Assembly: GCA_020725385.1 (NCBI GenBank)
Contig: DYFC01000054.1
Location: 1 to 64,000, forward strand
Direction: 5' to 3'
DNA from: Nitrospira japonica
Lineage (GTDB): Bacteria > Nitrospirota > Thermodesulfovibrionia > Thermodesulfovibrionales > SM23-35
DNA: 64,000 bases
Shown here: positions 37,766 through 46,722 of the stretch, piece after piece
Layout: the number at the start of each line of letters is the position of its first letter
Position numbering within the stretch: the stretch's first letter is position 1
The notes under the pieces: model-generated
What the model saw: the letters and a program-made list of their open reading frames with translations, nothing else
Database searches by the model: none
Told to the model about the DNA's origin: nothing
Program-made: the position numbers and the translations under genes

Positions 37766-38323
37766 TTAATAATCAATCCCTTTTTGTGGCTCTATATCCT
37801 GATGGTAGGAATGCTTTATTTCTTTCATTTCAGTCACTATATTTGCTCTTTTGATAATATCCGCATGGGCATCTCTTCCGGTTAATATTAAATGCATCAA
37901 AGGTGGTTTAATATCTATCAATTCAATTACCTGCGAAATGTCAATAAGATTCAAATTTACTGCATTATTAATTTCGTCAAGAACCAATATATCAAATTTT
38001 CCTGAAAGAATTTTTTCTTTTGCAAGTCTAATTGCTTCCTGTGCTTTTTCTTTATGCTCATTATAGACAGAGGGGTTATCTTTATTAGTAAAAAATCCTT
38101 TACCCATGACGTGTATTTCAACATCTTCTCCGAGTTTTTTAATACCATCAATCTCTCCTGAATATATATCTCCCTTTATGAACTGAATAATGCAGACCTT
38201 CATATCATATCCCGCAGCCCGCAAAACTGTACCGAGAGCTGCTGTTGTTTTCCCTTTACCGTTTCCGGTAAAGACTAAAACAAGGCCAGTTTTTTCTTTA
38301 GTATCAATATGACGATTTTTCAT
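37766..38323 (-). CDS. cobO: Cob(I)yrinic acid a,c-diamide adenosyltransferase
   Basis: The 185-aa CobA/CobO/BtuR-type P-loop protein has FTGNGKGKTTAALG (residues 18-31), VCIIQFIKG, a Walker B-like LVLDEINNAV and HLILTGRDA. It adds the 5'-deoxyadenosyl group to the corrinoid cobalt. The C-terminus ends in PQKGIDY, common in the family (the GIEY-type ending). B12 use fits the B12-binding radical SAM gene at 52871. It stands alone, without other cob genes or a visible cobalamin riboswitch. Confidence 0.93.
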   Translation of the reverse strand: MKNRHIDTKEKTGLVLVFTGNGKGKTTAALGTVLRAAGYDMKVCIIQFIKGDIYSGEIDGIKKLGEDVEIHVMGKGFFTNKDNPSVYNEHKEKAQEAIRLAKEKILSGKFDILVLDEINNAVNLNLIDISQVIELIDIKPPLMHLILTGRDAHADIIKRANIVTEMKEIKHSYHQDIEPQKGIDY

Positions 38324-38427
38324 ATTTGAATCTTCTTATGGTACAGCCTCCGATCCATGGGATGGTAAGCTGACAGTTTTTTTATGTTTCACATTGTTTG
38401 AGTTATGTATTCATTATTTTTATAATA

Positions 38428-41400
38428 TTATTTCCTGTGATATTCCTGTAGAGATTTAATTTTCATCTTTTTCTTTTTTAATATTTCTATGGCTTTTAAA
38501 GCGGCTTTTGCTCCTGTTATGGTAGTTGTAAAAGGAATTCTGTACTGTAAAGCGCTTCTTCTTATTGAGAAGGAATCTCTCTGTGCCTGAGTTCCTGAAA
38601 CAGTATTAATCACAAAATTTATCTCTCTGTTTTTAATTTTATCAACAATATGCGGCCTGCCTTCTGTAACTTTATTTATAACCTCTACACTAATACCATG
38701 TTCATTAAGATATTTTGCTGTTCCCCTTGTTGCTATCACAGAAAAGCCAAGTTCTATTAATTTCTTTACAATCGAGACCGATGAAGGTTTATCTTTATCT
38801 TTCAAGCTTATGAATATCTTTCCCGATAATGGAATACTGTTACCACATGAAATCTGGGATTTACCATAAGCAAGGCCGAATTCTCTATCAATGCCCATAA
38901 CCTCGCCTGTTGACTTCATTTCAGGACCTAAAATTGTATCTACTCCCGTGAATCTGTCAAAAGGAAAGACCGCTTCTTTTACAGCAATATGTTTAATTTT
39001 CTTCTCTTTTGTAAATCCCAGTTCTTTCAAGCTTTTGCCTGTCATTACTTTTGCCGCTAATTTTGCGAGAGGAATTCCTGTAGCTTTACTAACAAAAGGT
39101 ATTGTCCTTGATGCTCTTGGATTAACTTCAAGTATATATATTTCATCTCCTTTAACAGCAAATTGTATATTCATGAGCCCGATAACATTGAGTTCTTTTG
39201 CCAGTGCTTTGGTTTGCCGCTTTATTTCCTTTATTTTATCTTTAGGCAGAGAATACGGAGGCAATGAACAGGCAGAATCGCCTGAATGTATTCCGGCTTC
39301 TTCAATATGCTCCATCACGCCTCCAATAATAACCTGACTTCCGTCAGAGATAGCATCAACATCTATTTCAATTGCATCTTCAAGATATTTATCAATAAGC
39401 ACAGGATGCTCAGGTGATGCTTTCACCGCCCGTCTCATATACTCTATTAAAGACTTTTCATCATAAACTATCTCCATAGCCCTGCCACCGAGTACATATG
39501 ATGGCCTGACCATTACAGGATAGCCTATTTTTGAAGCTGCACTAAGAGCTTCTTCTATGGACATGGCTGTATCGCTTTCAGCTTGTTTGAGCTTTAGTTT
39601 ATCAAGAAGTTCTTTGAATCTTTTTCTATCTTCTGCCCTATCAATTGAATCAGGTGATGTGCCAAGAATTTTAACCCCTTCTTTTTCCAGTGGCACAGCA
39701 AGTTTCAAAGGTGTCTGACCGCCAAATTGAACAATGATACCTTCGGGTTTTTCAATATGAATAATGTTTAAAACATCTTCAAGAGTAAGAGGCTCAAAAT
39801 AAAGTCTATCAGCAGTATCGTAGTCAGTGCTAACAGTTTCCGGATTGCAGTTTACCATTATAGTCTCATACCCCAATTCTTTTAGTGCGAAAACAGCGTG
39901 AACACAGCAATAATCAAATTCAATTCCCTGTCCAATTCTGTTAGGACCTGAACCAAGTATGATTACTTTTTGCCTGCTTGAGGGATTTGCTTCACATTCA
40001 GTAGTGTCAGAGTGTCCACATGTCAGAGTATCAGAGTCTTTGACACTTTGATACTTTGACTCTTTGATACTATTAAAAGGAGTTTCATAGGTTGAATACA
40101 TATACGGTGTATATGCTTCAAACTCTGCCCCGCAGGTATCAACCATTTTGTAAACAGCATGTATGTTATATTGTTGTCTTAAATGTCTTATATCGGATTC
40201 TTTTACATCAATAAGTTGAGCGATTCTTCCATCGGAAAATCCATATTGTTTTGCTTTCTTTAACTTTTCGATACAATTAGGATTTTGAATATCGAATTTT
40301 GAATCTTGAATTCTTTTTTCAGTTTCAATAATCTGCTTCATATTTTCAAGAAACCACGGGTCTATCCATGTAAGTTCATATATTTCACGGATGCTCATTC
40401 CTTCCCTTATAGCCTGAGCTATGTACCAGATACGTTCTGAATTAGGTGTCTTGAGCTTTGATTTAATTTCTGACAGTTCTGCTTTAATAGTCTCAAATCC
40501 ATAACTGCTGATTTCAAGGCTTCTTATAGCCTTTTGAAGTGATTCTTTAAAAGTCCTGCCGATTGACATTACTTCACCTACGGATTTCATTTGAGTGTTG
40601 AGGGTAGGGTCTGCTTCAGGAAATTTTTCAAAAGCAAATCTCGGGATTTTTGTAACAACGTAATCTATTGTTGGTTCAAAAGATGCAGGAGTTTCTCTTG
40701 TTATATCATTTGGAATTTCCTCGAGGGTAAGTCCTACGGCAAGTTTTGCAGCAATTTTTGCTATTGGAAATCCTGTAGCCTTTGACGCAAGGGCAGAACT
40801 TCTTGAGACTCGTGGATTCATCTCTATAACAACCATCCTGCCATTGTTTTGATTCACTGCAAATTGTATATTAGAGCCGCCTGTATCAACACCAATTTCA
40901 CGTATTATTGCTATAGATGCATCACGCATCCGCTGGTATTCTTTATCTGTTAAGGTTTGTGCAGGAGCAACAGTTATTGAATCACCTGTATGCACACCCA
41001 TTGGATCAAAATTTTCTATAGAGCAGATTATTACTACATTATCCATGCTATCGCGCATTACTTCAAGCTCATATTCCTTCCAGCCTAATACAGATTCTTC
41101 AACAAGAACCTGATTGACAGGACTGAGTTTCAACCCTCTCTCGAGCATTTCTTTATATTCTTCCATGTTGTAAGCTATTCCGCCGCCTGTTCCACCAAGT
41201 GTAAAAGATGGCCTTAGAATAACAGGAAATCCAGTATATTCAACTGCTTCGAGTCCTTCTTTAATAGAGCCTACGTGCGAGCTTTTAGGAACTTCGAGTC
41301 CTATTTTTTTCGTAGCCTCTTTAAAAAGTTCTCTATCCTCTGCTTTTTTAATTGCATGAATTTTCGCACCGATTAATTCAACCTTGTATTTTTCGAGTAT

Positions 41401-41718
41401 GCCTTTTTCAGAGAGTTCAACCGCAAGATTTAACGCAGTCTGCCCGCCCATGGTTGGCAATAATGCATCAGGTCTCTCTTTTTTTATAATCATCTCAAGA
41501 ACATCTGAAGTTAGCGGTTCAATATAAGTTGAATCAGCCATTTCAGGATCAGTCATGATTGTTGCGGGATTAGAGTTTACAAGAACAACTTGATACCCTT
41601 CCTCACGCAAAGCCTTGCATGCTTGAGTACCGGAATAGTCGAATTCACAAGCCTGGCCGATTATTATCGGACCGGAGCCGATTAACAAAATCTTTTTAAT
41701 ATCGTTTCTTTTTGGCAT
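38428..41718 (-). CDS. carB: Carbamoyl-phosphate synthase large subunit, canonical copy (CarB2)
   Basis: The 1096-aa protein is the more canonical Car[41 protein letters not shown], and a C-terminal MGS-like domain with TRGTAKYL ... [12 protein letters not shown] that fits UMP binding. It is longer than CarB1 because of two inserts: [11 protein letters not shown] at about residue 470 and a Ser/Asp/Thr-rich segment at about 548-575, exactly between the two synthetase halves. Both are encoded by oligomer arrays. It is co-directional with pyrRBC-carA but separated from carA by a 5.5-kb defence insertion; a broken vapC ends 16 bases before its ATG. Confidence 0.95.
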   Translation of the reverse strand: MPKRNDIKKILLIGSGPIIIGQACEFDYSGTQACKALREEGYQVVLVNSNPATIMTDPEMADSTYIEPLTSDVLEMIIKKERPDALLPTMGGQTALNLAVELSEKGILEKYKVELIGAKIHAIKKAEDRELFKEATKKIGLEVPKSSHVGSIKEGLEAVEYTGFPVILRPSFTLGGTGGGIAYNMEEYKEMLERGLKLSPVNQVLVEESVLGWKEYELEVMRDSMDNVVIICSIENFDPMGVHTGDSITVAPAQTLTDKEYQRMRDASIAIIREIGVDTGGSNIQFAVNQNNGRMVVIEMNPRVSRSSALASKATGFPIAKIAAKLAVGLTLEEIPNDITRETPASFEPTIDYVVTKIPRFAFEKFPEADPTLNTQMKSVGEVMSIGRTFKESLQKAIRSLEISSYGFETIKAELSEIKSKLKTPNSERIWYIAQAIREGMSIREIYELTWIDPWFLENMKQIIETEKRIQDSKFDIQNPNCIEKLKKAKQYGFSDGRIAQLIDVKESDIRHLRQQYNIHAVYKMVDTCGAEFEAYTPYMYSTYETPFNSIKESKYQSVKDSDTLTCGHSDTTECEANPSSRQKVIILGSGPNRIGQGIEFDYCCVHAVFALKELGYETIMVNCNPETVSTDYDTADRLYFEPLTLEDVLNIIHIEKPEGIIVQFGGQTPLKLAVPLEKEGVKILGTSPDSIDRAEDRKRFKELLDKLKLKQAESDTAMSIEEALSAASKIGYPVMVRPSYVLGGRAMEIVYDEKSLIEYMRRAVKASPEHPVLIDKYLEDAIEIDVDAISDGSQVIIGGVMEHIEEAGIHSGDSACSLPPYSLPKDKIKEIKRQTKALAKELNVIGLMNIQFAVKGDEIYILEVNPRASRTIPFVSKATGIPLAKLAAKVMTGKSLKELGFTKEKKIKHIAVKEAVFPFDRFTGVDTILGPEMKSTGEVMGIDREFGLAYGKSQISCGNSIPLSGKIFISLKDKDKPSSVSIVKKLIELGFSVIATRGTAKYLNEHGISVEVINKVTEGRPHIVDKIKNREINFVINTVSGTQAQRDSFSIRRSALQYRIPFTTTITGAKAALKAIEILKKKKMKIKSLQEYHRK
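40004..40071 (-). repeat. Degenerate oligomer array between the two halves of CarB2
   Basis: The + strand reads as a chain of 7-9-base words of the type GTGTCAGA, GTATCAGA, CTTTGACA, CTTTGATA, CTTTGACT. In the minus-strand frame it encodes [16 protein letters not shown] and a Thr/Cys/Ser-rich follow-up, absent from the paralogue CarB1, where the two halves are joined by a short linker. Confidence 0.85.
40281..40313 (-). repeat. IQDSK-type oligomer array inside carB2
   Basis: The minus strand reads AATTCAAGATTCAAAATTCG followed by ATATTCAAAATC, translated as [11 protein letters not shown]. The word and frame are the same as in purL (20861-20910) and carA (48111-48144). Confidence 0.85.
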
Positions 41719-41733
41719 AAAAAATATAAACCT

Positions 41734-41895
41734 CTAAATATCAGATAAATCTGAAAGTGAAAGATATGATAATGTTTCTAACTCAGTGATAAAAGAAATA
41801 TAAAAATCACCCTCGGGTAAGTTTTTTGCAGTAATTTTTTTACCCATTAAATATAACAATATATTAGTATCTAAAAGATATTTATCTCCATTCAC
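41734..41895 (-). pseudogene. Truncated VapC-type PIN-domain toxin
   Basis: From a GTG at 41895, overlapping the antitoxin stop, the frame reads KYLLDTNILLYLMGKK ... FYISFITELETLSYLSLS and stops after 53 codons. This is the first third of a PIN toxin, with the first catalytic Asp in LLDTN. The remaining acidic residues of an active PIN domain (normally about 130 aa) are missing. The stop is 15 bases upstream of the carB2 ATG, so the deletion boundary lies at the carB2 junction. Confidence 0.75.
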
Positions 41896-42097
41896 TCCGT
41901 ATTTTCCTTTGAAAATCCATTGGGTCTTCTTTGATATTTATAATTCCTAAGTACTTGATTAGTTTTCCTTTTGTCATTTTTTTTTGATAACTTTTTAAAA
42001 TCTGTTCAATTTCCTTCCATTCTTTATATTTGATAATTACTTCTGAGGGATTATTATTTTCATCCATAACAATCTTTTTATGTATATTTTTCAACAT
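41882..42097 (-). CDS. VapB-like antitoxin
   Basis: The 71-aa protein opens HKKIVMDENNNPSEVIIKY-, the pattern of short antitoxins with a K/Y-rich strand (M-D-E-n-G-x-P-x-x-V-I-x-y), followed by a helical acidic-basic tail. It is paired with the truncated PIN toxin directly downstream, overlapping by 14 bases. The antitoxin appears intact while its toxin is broken. Confidence 0.65.
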   Translation of the reverse strand: MLKNIHKKIVMDENNNPSEVIIKYKEWKEIEQILKSYQKKMTKGKLIKYLGIINIKEDPMDFQRKIRSEWR

Positions 42098-42150
42098 ATA
42101 TATTTGTCTCCGTTGTAAATGTTTATTACTTTATTAGCCAGTAAAATTAC

Positions 42151-42675
42151 CTATTTAAAATACACTATCTTGCTTCCTGCAAGGTGGAGTGGTATTTCTG
42201 ATTTTTCTGTCCATTGTCCTTTTTTGAAATATCTATCGTCAACACTTGCTGATAGGACTTTGCCGAAAAATGCATAACATTCGCCTGCATCAACTGCCTT
42301 CCATAGTCTGCATTCTATATAGCCTATACAATTTTTTATCAAGGGAGCTTTCACCTTTTTGCCGTTAATTATTTCAAGCTTTGCTTTTGTGAATTTATCT
42401 GTATCCCTGCCCGATGATTTTCCACATATCCATATAGCAGGCAGAAGTTTCTTAGTTGGTATATTAATAACAAACTCCTTCGTTTGCCTGATTAATTTTG
42501 TCGTATGATGTTCCTTTGAAACACAAACAATTACAATTGGTGGTTCATCACTTACAGGAGTCGCCCATGCACATGTCATCACATTCGGCTTCCCATTTTT
42601 ATCAATACTTGTCAATAAAAAAGTCAATTTCGGATGCAAAAGATGATATATCTCTGATTTAATTTCTTTTAGCAT
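42151..42675 (-). CDS. Flavin reductase-like FMN-binding protein
   Basis: The 174-aa protein has the split-barrel flavin reductase/flavoredoxin fold: FLLTSIDKNGKPNVMTCAWA, PPIVIVCVSKEHHTTKLI, FVINIP and GKSSGRDTDKF. Such proteins bind FMN and act in electron transfer or as reductase components. It starts one base after the D12 methyltransferase stop, in the middle of the defence insertion, so it may be cargo. Confidence 0.8.
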   Translation of the reverse strand: MLKEIKSEIYHLLHPKLTFLLTSIDKNGKPNVMTCAWATPVSDEPPIVIVCVSKEHHTTKLIRQTKEFVINIPTKKLLPAIWICGKSSGRDTDKFTKAKLEIINGKKVKAPLIKNCIGYIECRLWKAVDAGECYAFFGKVLSASVDDRYFKKGQWTEKSEIPLHLAGSKIVYFK

Positions 42676-42676
42676 A

Positions 42677-43744
42677 TTATTCTCCTATCAATAAAACTTC
42701 TTCCAACTCATTTATGCTCAATACATATTTGTAGTCTTTTCGCTTTATCGCATGCACACTATGTTTATATTTTTTAAGAATATCTAAAAGTTCATCTATT
42801 GATGGAATTCCATCAGAACGATATGAAACAACAAGAATACTGTCTCTAAACTTGCAAAATAAGTTATCAAAAGCAGAGTGTATTTTATTCTTATCCATCC
42901 AGACAGTAGGAATAGATTTAAGTTTTTTATGTTTTGAATTATAGTCAATCGTGTTTGCCCAGTTATCATAATTAACAAGTCCCTCAAGAAAATGATAAAA
43001 CTCAAGATAATCTACTCCCACCCCTTTTTTAGAAATATAGGGCGTATCAATATATACAAGCTCATAATTTCCCTGAATATCAAAAACATCCATATTTAAT
43101 GCAGTATTTTTTCTACCATTAGAAAATACAGCGTCATTTGCTTCGCTAATAAACTTTTTAAAATGAACCTCAAACGGTGTATCCCAGGTAGCTTTATTAC
43201 CAAAATCTCTTTTCACATCAGCAAATCTTAAATAAAGATTTTTTCTGTGAAATAAATTAAAAGGTCTTTTTACAAGACATGCCTGAAATAATGCAAAATA
43301 TGCTAATGCTTGTTTATATTTATCTTCAAGCAATCTAATATTGGTCGAAATCATATCAATCCATGTATTTTCTTCATCTGTATAATAGATGTCTTTAAAA
43401 GTATCAGCTATAAATGTTGGATAGACTACTCCGTTATGCTTTGTAAGAAGAAAAGTCATATCATCATCTGAAAGTGTAATTTCATCGTTTTCAATTAATG
43501 CAAGTCCTACATAATAGTTAAATTTCAGGATGTCATTGTATGTAACCTGCTTACCATTTTCTTTAAGTTTATATGCTACGCATCCTGTGCCTCCAAAAGC
43601 ATCAAGAGCGGTACGAAAATCTAAATTCTTAATAGCCTGCCAGATCCAATCAACAATTTTCAGCTTGCTTCCCTGAAAGCGGGTTGAGGGAAAAGCAGGG
43701 GCTGGTTTAATTAAGGTCATCTGTTCTTTAGTAACACATTTCAT
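42677..43744 (-). CDS. D12-class adenine-specific DNA methyltransferase
   Basis: The 355-aa protein opens with RFQGSKLKIVDWI, followed by the AdoMet motif DAFGGTGCVAYKL (F50-G54) and motif IV YIDTPYISKKG at about 235. The alpha-class order (FxGxG first, DPPY later) fits Dam/D12 N6-adenine enzymes. DTPY replaces the usual DPPY. It lies 15 bases after the Mrr-like nuclease and may protect against that enzyme, or against the EcoRV-like one, whose known cognate M.EcoRV is also D12-like. Confidence 0.85.
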   Translation of the reverse strand: MKCVTKEQMTLIKPAPAFPSTRFQGSKLKIVDWIWQAIKNLDFRTALDAFGGTGCVAYKLKENGKQVTYNDILKFNYYVGLALIENDEITLSDDDMTFLLTKHNGVVYPTFIADTFKDIYYTDEENTWIDMISTNIRLLEDKYKQALAYFALFQACLVKRPFNLFHRKNLYLRFADVKRDFGNKATWDTPFEVHFKKFISEANDAVFSNGRKNTALNMDVFDIQGNYELVYIDTPYISKKGVGVDYLEFYHFLEGLVNYDNWANTIDYNSKHKKLKSIPTVWMDKNKIHSAFDNLFCKFRDSILVVSYRSDGIPSIDELLDILKKYKHSVHAIKRKDYKYVLSINELEEVLLIGE

Positions 43745-43759
43745 TTCGTAATCTATTTT

Positions 43760-44815
43760 TTATCCAACTTTTCTGCCTTTTAGTTTATCAATCCAATCTT
43801 TATCAATCTTTAAGGTTAATGACCTCAAAATACCTTTAATAAATAAAGAAACGGATAATTTGCCAAAATTTCGTTCTTTTTCACTGAGAACATCTTCACC
43901 TTTTAGGATTACTTCTTCAAGTCCTGCTGGCACATCAAAATAAAATCGCCTTCTTTGTTCATCAGCAGAAAATTCAAGCCATATCGGAATATCTTGTGGT
44001 AATGGATTGCCATCATAATATATTTTACAGAGTTCTTCGTCAGAATTGGCAAACAATTCATCAGGGAATAAATCTTTGCTAAGAAAATGTAATAACACAC
44101 CTGTTGATGTCATTCCGAAAAAACTTGTTTTAACTGGTAAGAGTGATTCATGAAGATTACTAAGTAAATTTCTTCTATTATTCATATCATATTTTTCCAA
44201 AAAATTATTAATGTTTGATGAATAATCTTCTAACAAATTTTCTAAATCTCTCATAAAAGTTGAATGTTTTCCAAAACTGATAGTTTTGCGCCACGAAAGA
44301 CCATCGCTTTCTAATAATTCGATATCTTTCTTTATTTCTGCCATTTGCTGATTGGTACGATAAGAAATTGTCTTTATTCCATGGGCAAAAGCTAAATTAA
44401 CTGCTTGTTCTTGAAACCCATTTGCTGAGAAAAATACTCCTAAATCAGTGTATCTATTTTGGGAGTCAATAGTATGAGAACCATCAATAAAATAGTTTTC
44501 AGAAATGTCTTTTATTACACCGATAAAAGATCGTATTTTATCTTTATTAACTTCATGGTTGTAATATTTTGCTTCTACAAGAAGTCTTAAAGGATATGTA
44601 AAGGGAATCCTCCTAGAAAAAATACAAGGTGTATCTATTTGATGCCATGTTCCTCTACCTTTAATCTCAATTTTATATTCTCCATTGATTCTAATTCTCT
44701 CACTTTCATTGGCTGACAGAAGTGACCATCCATTCTTCTTAAGTAGATGACGGACAACGACTTCGAATATATACCCTCTTAATTGTCCTCTTTTGAACCC
44801 TTTTTCTCCTCTCAT
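43760..44815 (-). CDS. Mrr-like restriction endonuclease-fold protein
   Basis: The 351-aa protein has an N-terminal domain with GYIFEVVVRHLLKKNGW, then GRGTWHQID and RLLVEAKYY. This is the E-...-(G)xD-...-ExK pattern of Mrr-type PD-(D/E)XK nucleases, with DLGVFFSANGFQEQA and a following strand. The C-terminal 200 residues are unassigned. Its position beside a D12 methyltransferase suggests the nuclease of a restriction-modification pair. Recognition sequence unknown. Confidence 0.65.
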   Translation of the reverse strand: MRGEKGFKRGQLRGYIFEVVVRHLLKKNGWSLLSANESERIRINGEYKIEIKGRGTWHQIDTPCIFSRRIPFTYPLRLLVEAKYYNHEVNKDKIRSFIGVIKDISENYFIDGSHTIDSQNRYTDLGVFFSANGFQEQAVNLAFAHGIKTISYRTNQQMAEIKKDIELLESDGLSWRKTISFGKHSTFMRDLENLLEDYSSNINNFLEKYDMNNRRNLLSNLHESLLPVKTSFFGMTSTGVLLHFLSKDLFPDELFANSDEELCKIYYDGNPLPQDIPIWLEFSADEQRRRFYFDVPAGLEEVILKGEDVLSEKERNFGKLSVSLFIKGILRSLTLKIDKDWIDKLKGRKVG

Positions 44816-44864
44816 ACTCAGTTCTTTATTGTCCTATTTAAACTTTCGATAATAAAACTAAGTC

Positions 44865-45671
44865 TCATTTCTTCAACTTCTTATATTCCCTATACTCCTT
44901 TAAATTCTTATACGGAGCGCCTTTGAGGTCAACTGCCTTTGCCATATCTTTTGTCATATAATACATCCAGTAGTCATTAAAAATATCTTCCCCAAGTTCG
45001 GCGAATGGCCCCTTTCCATAAATTAATTCATCAATTTTTGTAACAGAACCTATATTTTTTGTATTGCCACTCCCCGGTCGGTCAAGGGCAATACGATATT
45101 TCTCCTGAATAAAAAATGTAAAGTCTTTAATAACAGATGTAATGTTTTGCAGGTCATCCAACTTATATATTTTTCTCTCATCTAAATCTTTATCTGTTCT
45201 GGAATAGATTACACCAAGGACAAAATGCCCGACATATTCGTCATAGGGAAAAGTGATATTCTTTTTACTTTTCCTGTCTCGGAAATATCCTGTAAATGCT
45301 CCTAAGGTCATACCATTTACCTCTTTCCCGTTCTTTCGATAGGTGCTTTTTAGGTCAACTGCATATTTATTATCTTTGTCATCTATAAATGTAATATCGG
45401 GGTAAAAATTCTGCTCCTTGCAAAGAACCATTTTGTAATTATTATCTTGAGCAAATTGACAAATTTTAGGAAAAAGAAGAAGCTCCATAACCTTTGAAAC
45501 AACTTTGGTGTCAAAAGAAATTGTATAAATATTTTTTGCAATATCAATAAATCCTTTAACTACCCAGTCTCCTTCTCCAGTAGAAACTGCTGCATTAAAC
45601 AATTCAACATACTTGAGAAGCTGGTTTCTGAACTTCTCTTTTAGTTTTTGTTTTTCTTCTAAATTCTCCAT
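44865..45671 (-). CDS. EcoRV-family type II restriction endonuclease
   Basis: The ATG at 45671 has AAGGAA upstream; a TTG at 45683 is in frame but weaker. The 268-aa protein follows EcoRV from memory at several points: SFDTKVVSKVMEL, QNFYPDITF, YAVDLKSTY, YDEYVGHFVLGVIYSR and a GSGNTKNIGS loop. Catalytic PD...DxK residues are D92, D106 and K108, matching EcoRV D74/D90/K92. The loop corresponds to the EcoRV base-recognition R-loop (GSGNTT, 182-187), so the site may be GATATC or close to it. The 5' end overlaps the upstream methyltransferase gene by 68 bases. Confidence 0.88.
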   Translation of the reverse strand: MENLEEKQKLKEKFRNQLLKYVELFNAAVSTGEGDWVVKGFIDIAKNIYTISFDTKVVSKVMELLLFPKICQFAQDNNYKMVLCKEQNFYPDITFIDDKDNKYAVDLKSTYRKNGKEVNGMTLGAFTGYFRDRKSKKNITFPYDEYVGHFVLGVIYSRTDKDLDERKIYKLDDLQNITSVIKDFTFFIQEKYRIALDRPGSGNTKNIGSVTKIDELIYGKGPFAELGEDIFNDYWMYYMTKDMAKAVDLKGAPYKNLKEYREYKKLKK

Positions 45672-46500
45672 ATTTTCCTTCAATTCGGTCTTTTATAAGC
45701 TGGCAATAGTTTGAATCTATCTCAATCATGATACATTTTCTATTGAGCCCTTGCGCAACATATCCTGTTGTACCAGAGCCAGCAAAGGGATCAAGAATCA
45801 AATCGCATTCATTGCTTCCAGCCAGTATCACATATTCCAAAACAATCGTTTGTTTTGTAGCAGGGTGGCGAAAAGGATTTTTCTCGGCCCAGTATTCCCA
45901 GATATTTTTCATCTGAATCCCACCATTTAATTCCTTCATAACTTTGTAATTAAATTTTGTCCTTCCTTTTGTATTCTTTTTTGCCCATAACATAGTCTCG
46001 GTAACAGCCCTGAAGCATGAACCTTTAAAATTAGGTGGAGCATTTCTTTTATGAAGAATTATATCATTAAGTATCTTGAAACCTAAGTCTTGAAGAACAA
46101 CATTTATTACCCCTATACTGTGGTATGTCCCTGTAACCCAGATTGTAGCTCCTTCTTTAAGAATACGCTGGGCTTCTTTTAGCCAGCTATAATGAAATTC
46201 AAACTGATAATTAAGGGATTTAGAATAAGCCCATTGAGCCTTCTGAGTATCGAATGAATCAGCATGACCATCGTTGCGCTTTATAACCAGTCCTGATTGA
46301 TTTCCAAAGTAGGGAGGATCGGCAAAAATAAGATCTATATACTTATCAGGGACCCTTTTTAATAAATTTAATGCATCACCGTTGTAAAGTGCTATCTTTC
46401 TTTTGTCATCATAAAAGTAAGGTTTTATGGCCTCATACTTACCATAAGAAGTTTTTTCCTCTGCACAAATAAAACCCGTAGTTTCGAACTGTTCGATCAT
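45604..46500 (-). CDS. Beta-class N4/N6 DNA methyltransferase
   Basis: The 298-aa protein has motif IV (LIFADPPYFGNQSG, about residue 60) before motif I (LDPFAGSGTTGYVA, about 240), the beta-class order of HinfI/RsrI/MboII-type enzymes. A TETMLWAKK segment and an MIEIDSNYC motif complete the fold. It overlaps the EcoRV-like gene and is presumably its protecting enzyme, although the known EcoRV methyltransferase is of the alpha/D12 class. Confidence 0.88.
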   Translation of the reverse strand: MIEQFETTGFICAEEKTSYGKYEAIKPYFYDDKRKIALYNGDALNLLKRVPDKYIDLIFADPPYFGNQSGLVIKRNDGHADSFDTQKAQWAYSKSLNYQFEFHYSWLKEAQRILKEGATIWVTGTYHSIGVINVVLQDLGFKILNDIILHKRNAPPNFKGSCFRAVTETMLWAKKNTKGRTKFNYKVMKELNGGIQMKNIWEYWAEKNPFRHPATKQTIVLEYVILAGSNECDLILDPFAGSGTTGYVAQGLNRKCIMIEIDSNYCQLIKDRIEGKYGEFRRKTKTKREVQKPASQVC

Positions 46501-46548
46501 TGTGTTTCCTTCATCATCTATCTAATTTCCACCCTTGATTTATTTATC

Positions 46549-46722
46549 CTATATCTTTCCACTTCTAAACAACTCCTGGATTTCTATTGTTTTTTTAGGT
46601 AAAGATTTTCTTAATTTGTTGCCATAATAAAGCCACTTGAGTTTTCTTTCTATAGGCCATTTACGGTATTCATCCAACTGCTCTTCACTCACAAAATATG
46701 TAAATCCTCCCTTTTTCTCCAT
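46549..46722 (-). CDS. Small partner of the nucleotidyltransferase (57 aa)
   Basis: The ATG at 46722 overlaps the upstream stop by one base (TAATG). The product reads MEKKGGFTYFVSEEQLDEY, then WPIERKLKWLYYGNKLRKSL and LFRSGKI. The pattern (a helix with ERKLKWLY-N, a basic turn, then a final LF-R-GxI) recurs, as I recall, in small proteins encoded beside DUF6036/MNT-type nucleotidyltransferases. I infer an antitoxin-like partner role. Confidence 0.6.
   Translation of the reverse strand: MEKKGGFTYFVSEEQLDEYRKWPIERKLKWLYYGNKLRKSLPKKTIEIQELFRSGKI

Noticed and set aside
38891..39337. 148-codon open frame on the + strand
   Set aside because: Antisense to carB2; CarB2 has a complete, conserved frame here.
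40004..40313. CRISPR-like repeats in carB2
   Set aside because: Words are short and degenerate with no spacers and no cas genes; the region is translated as part of CarB2.
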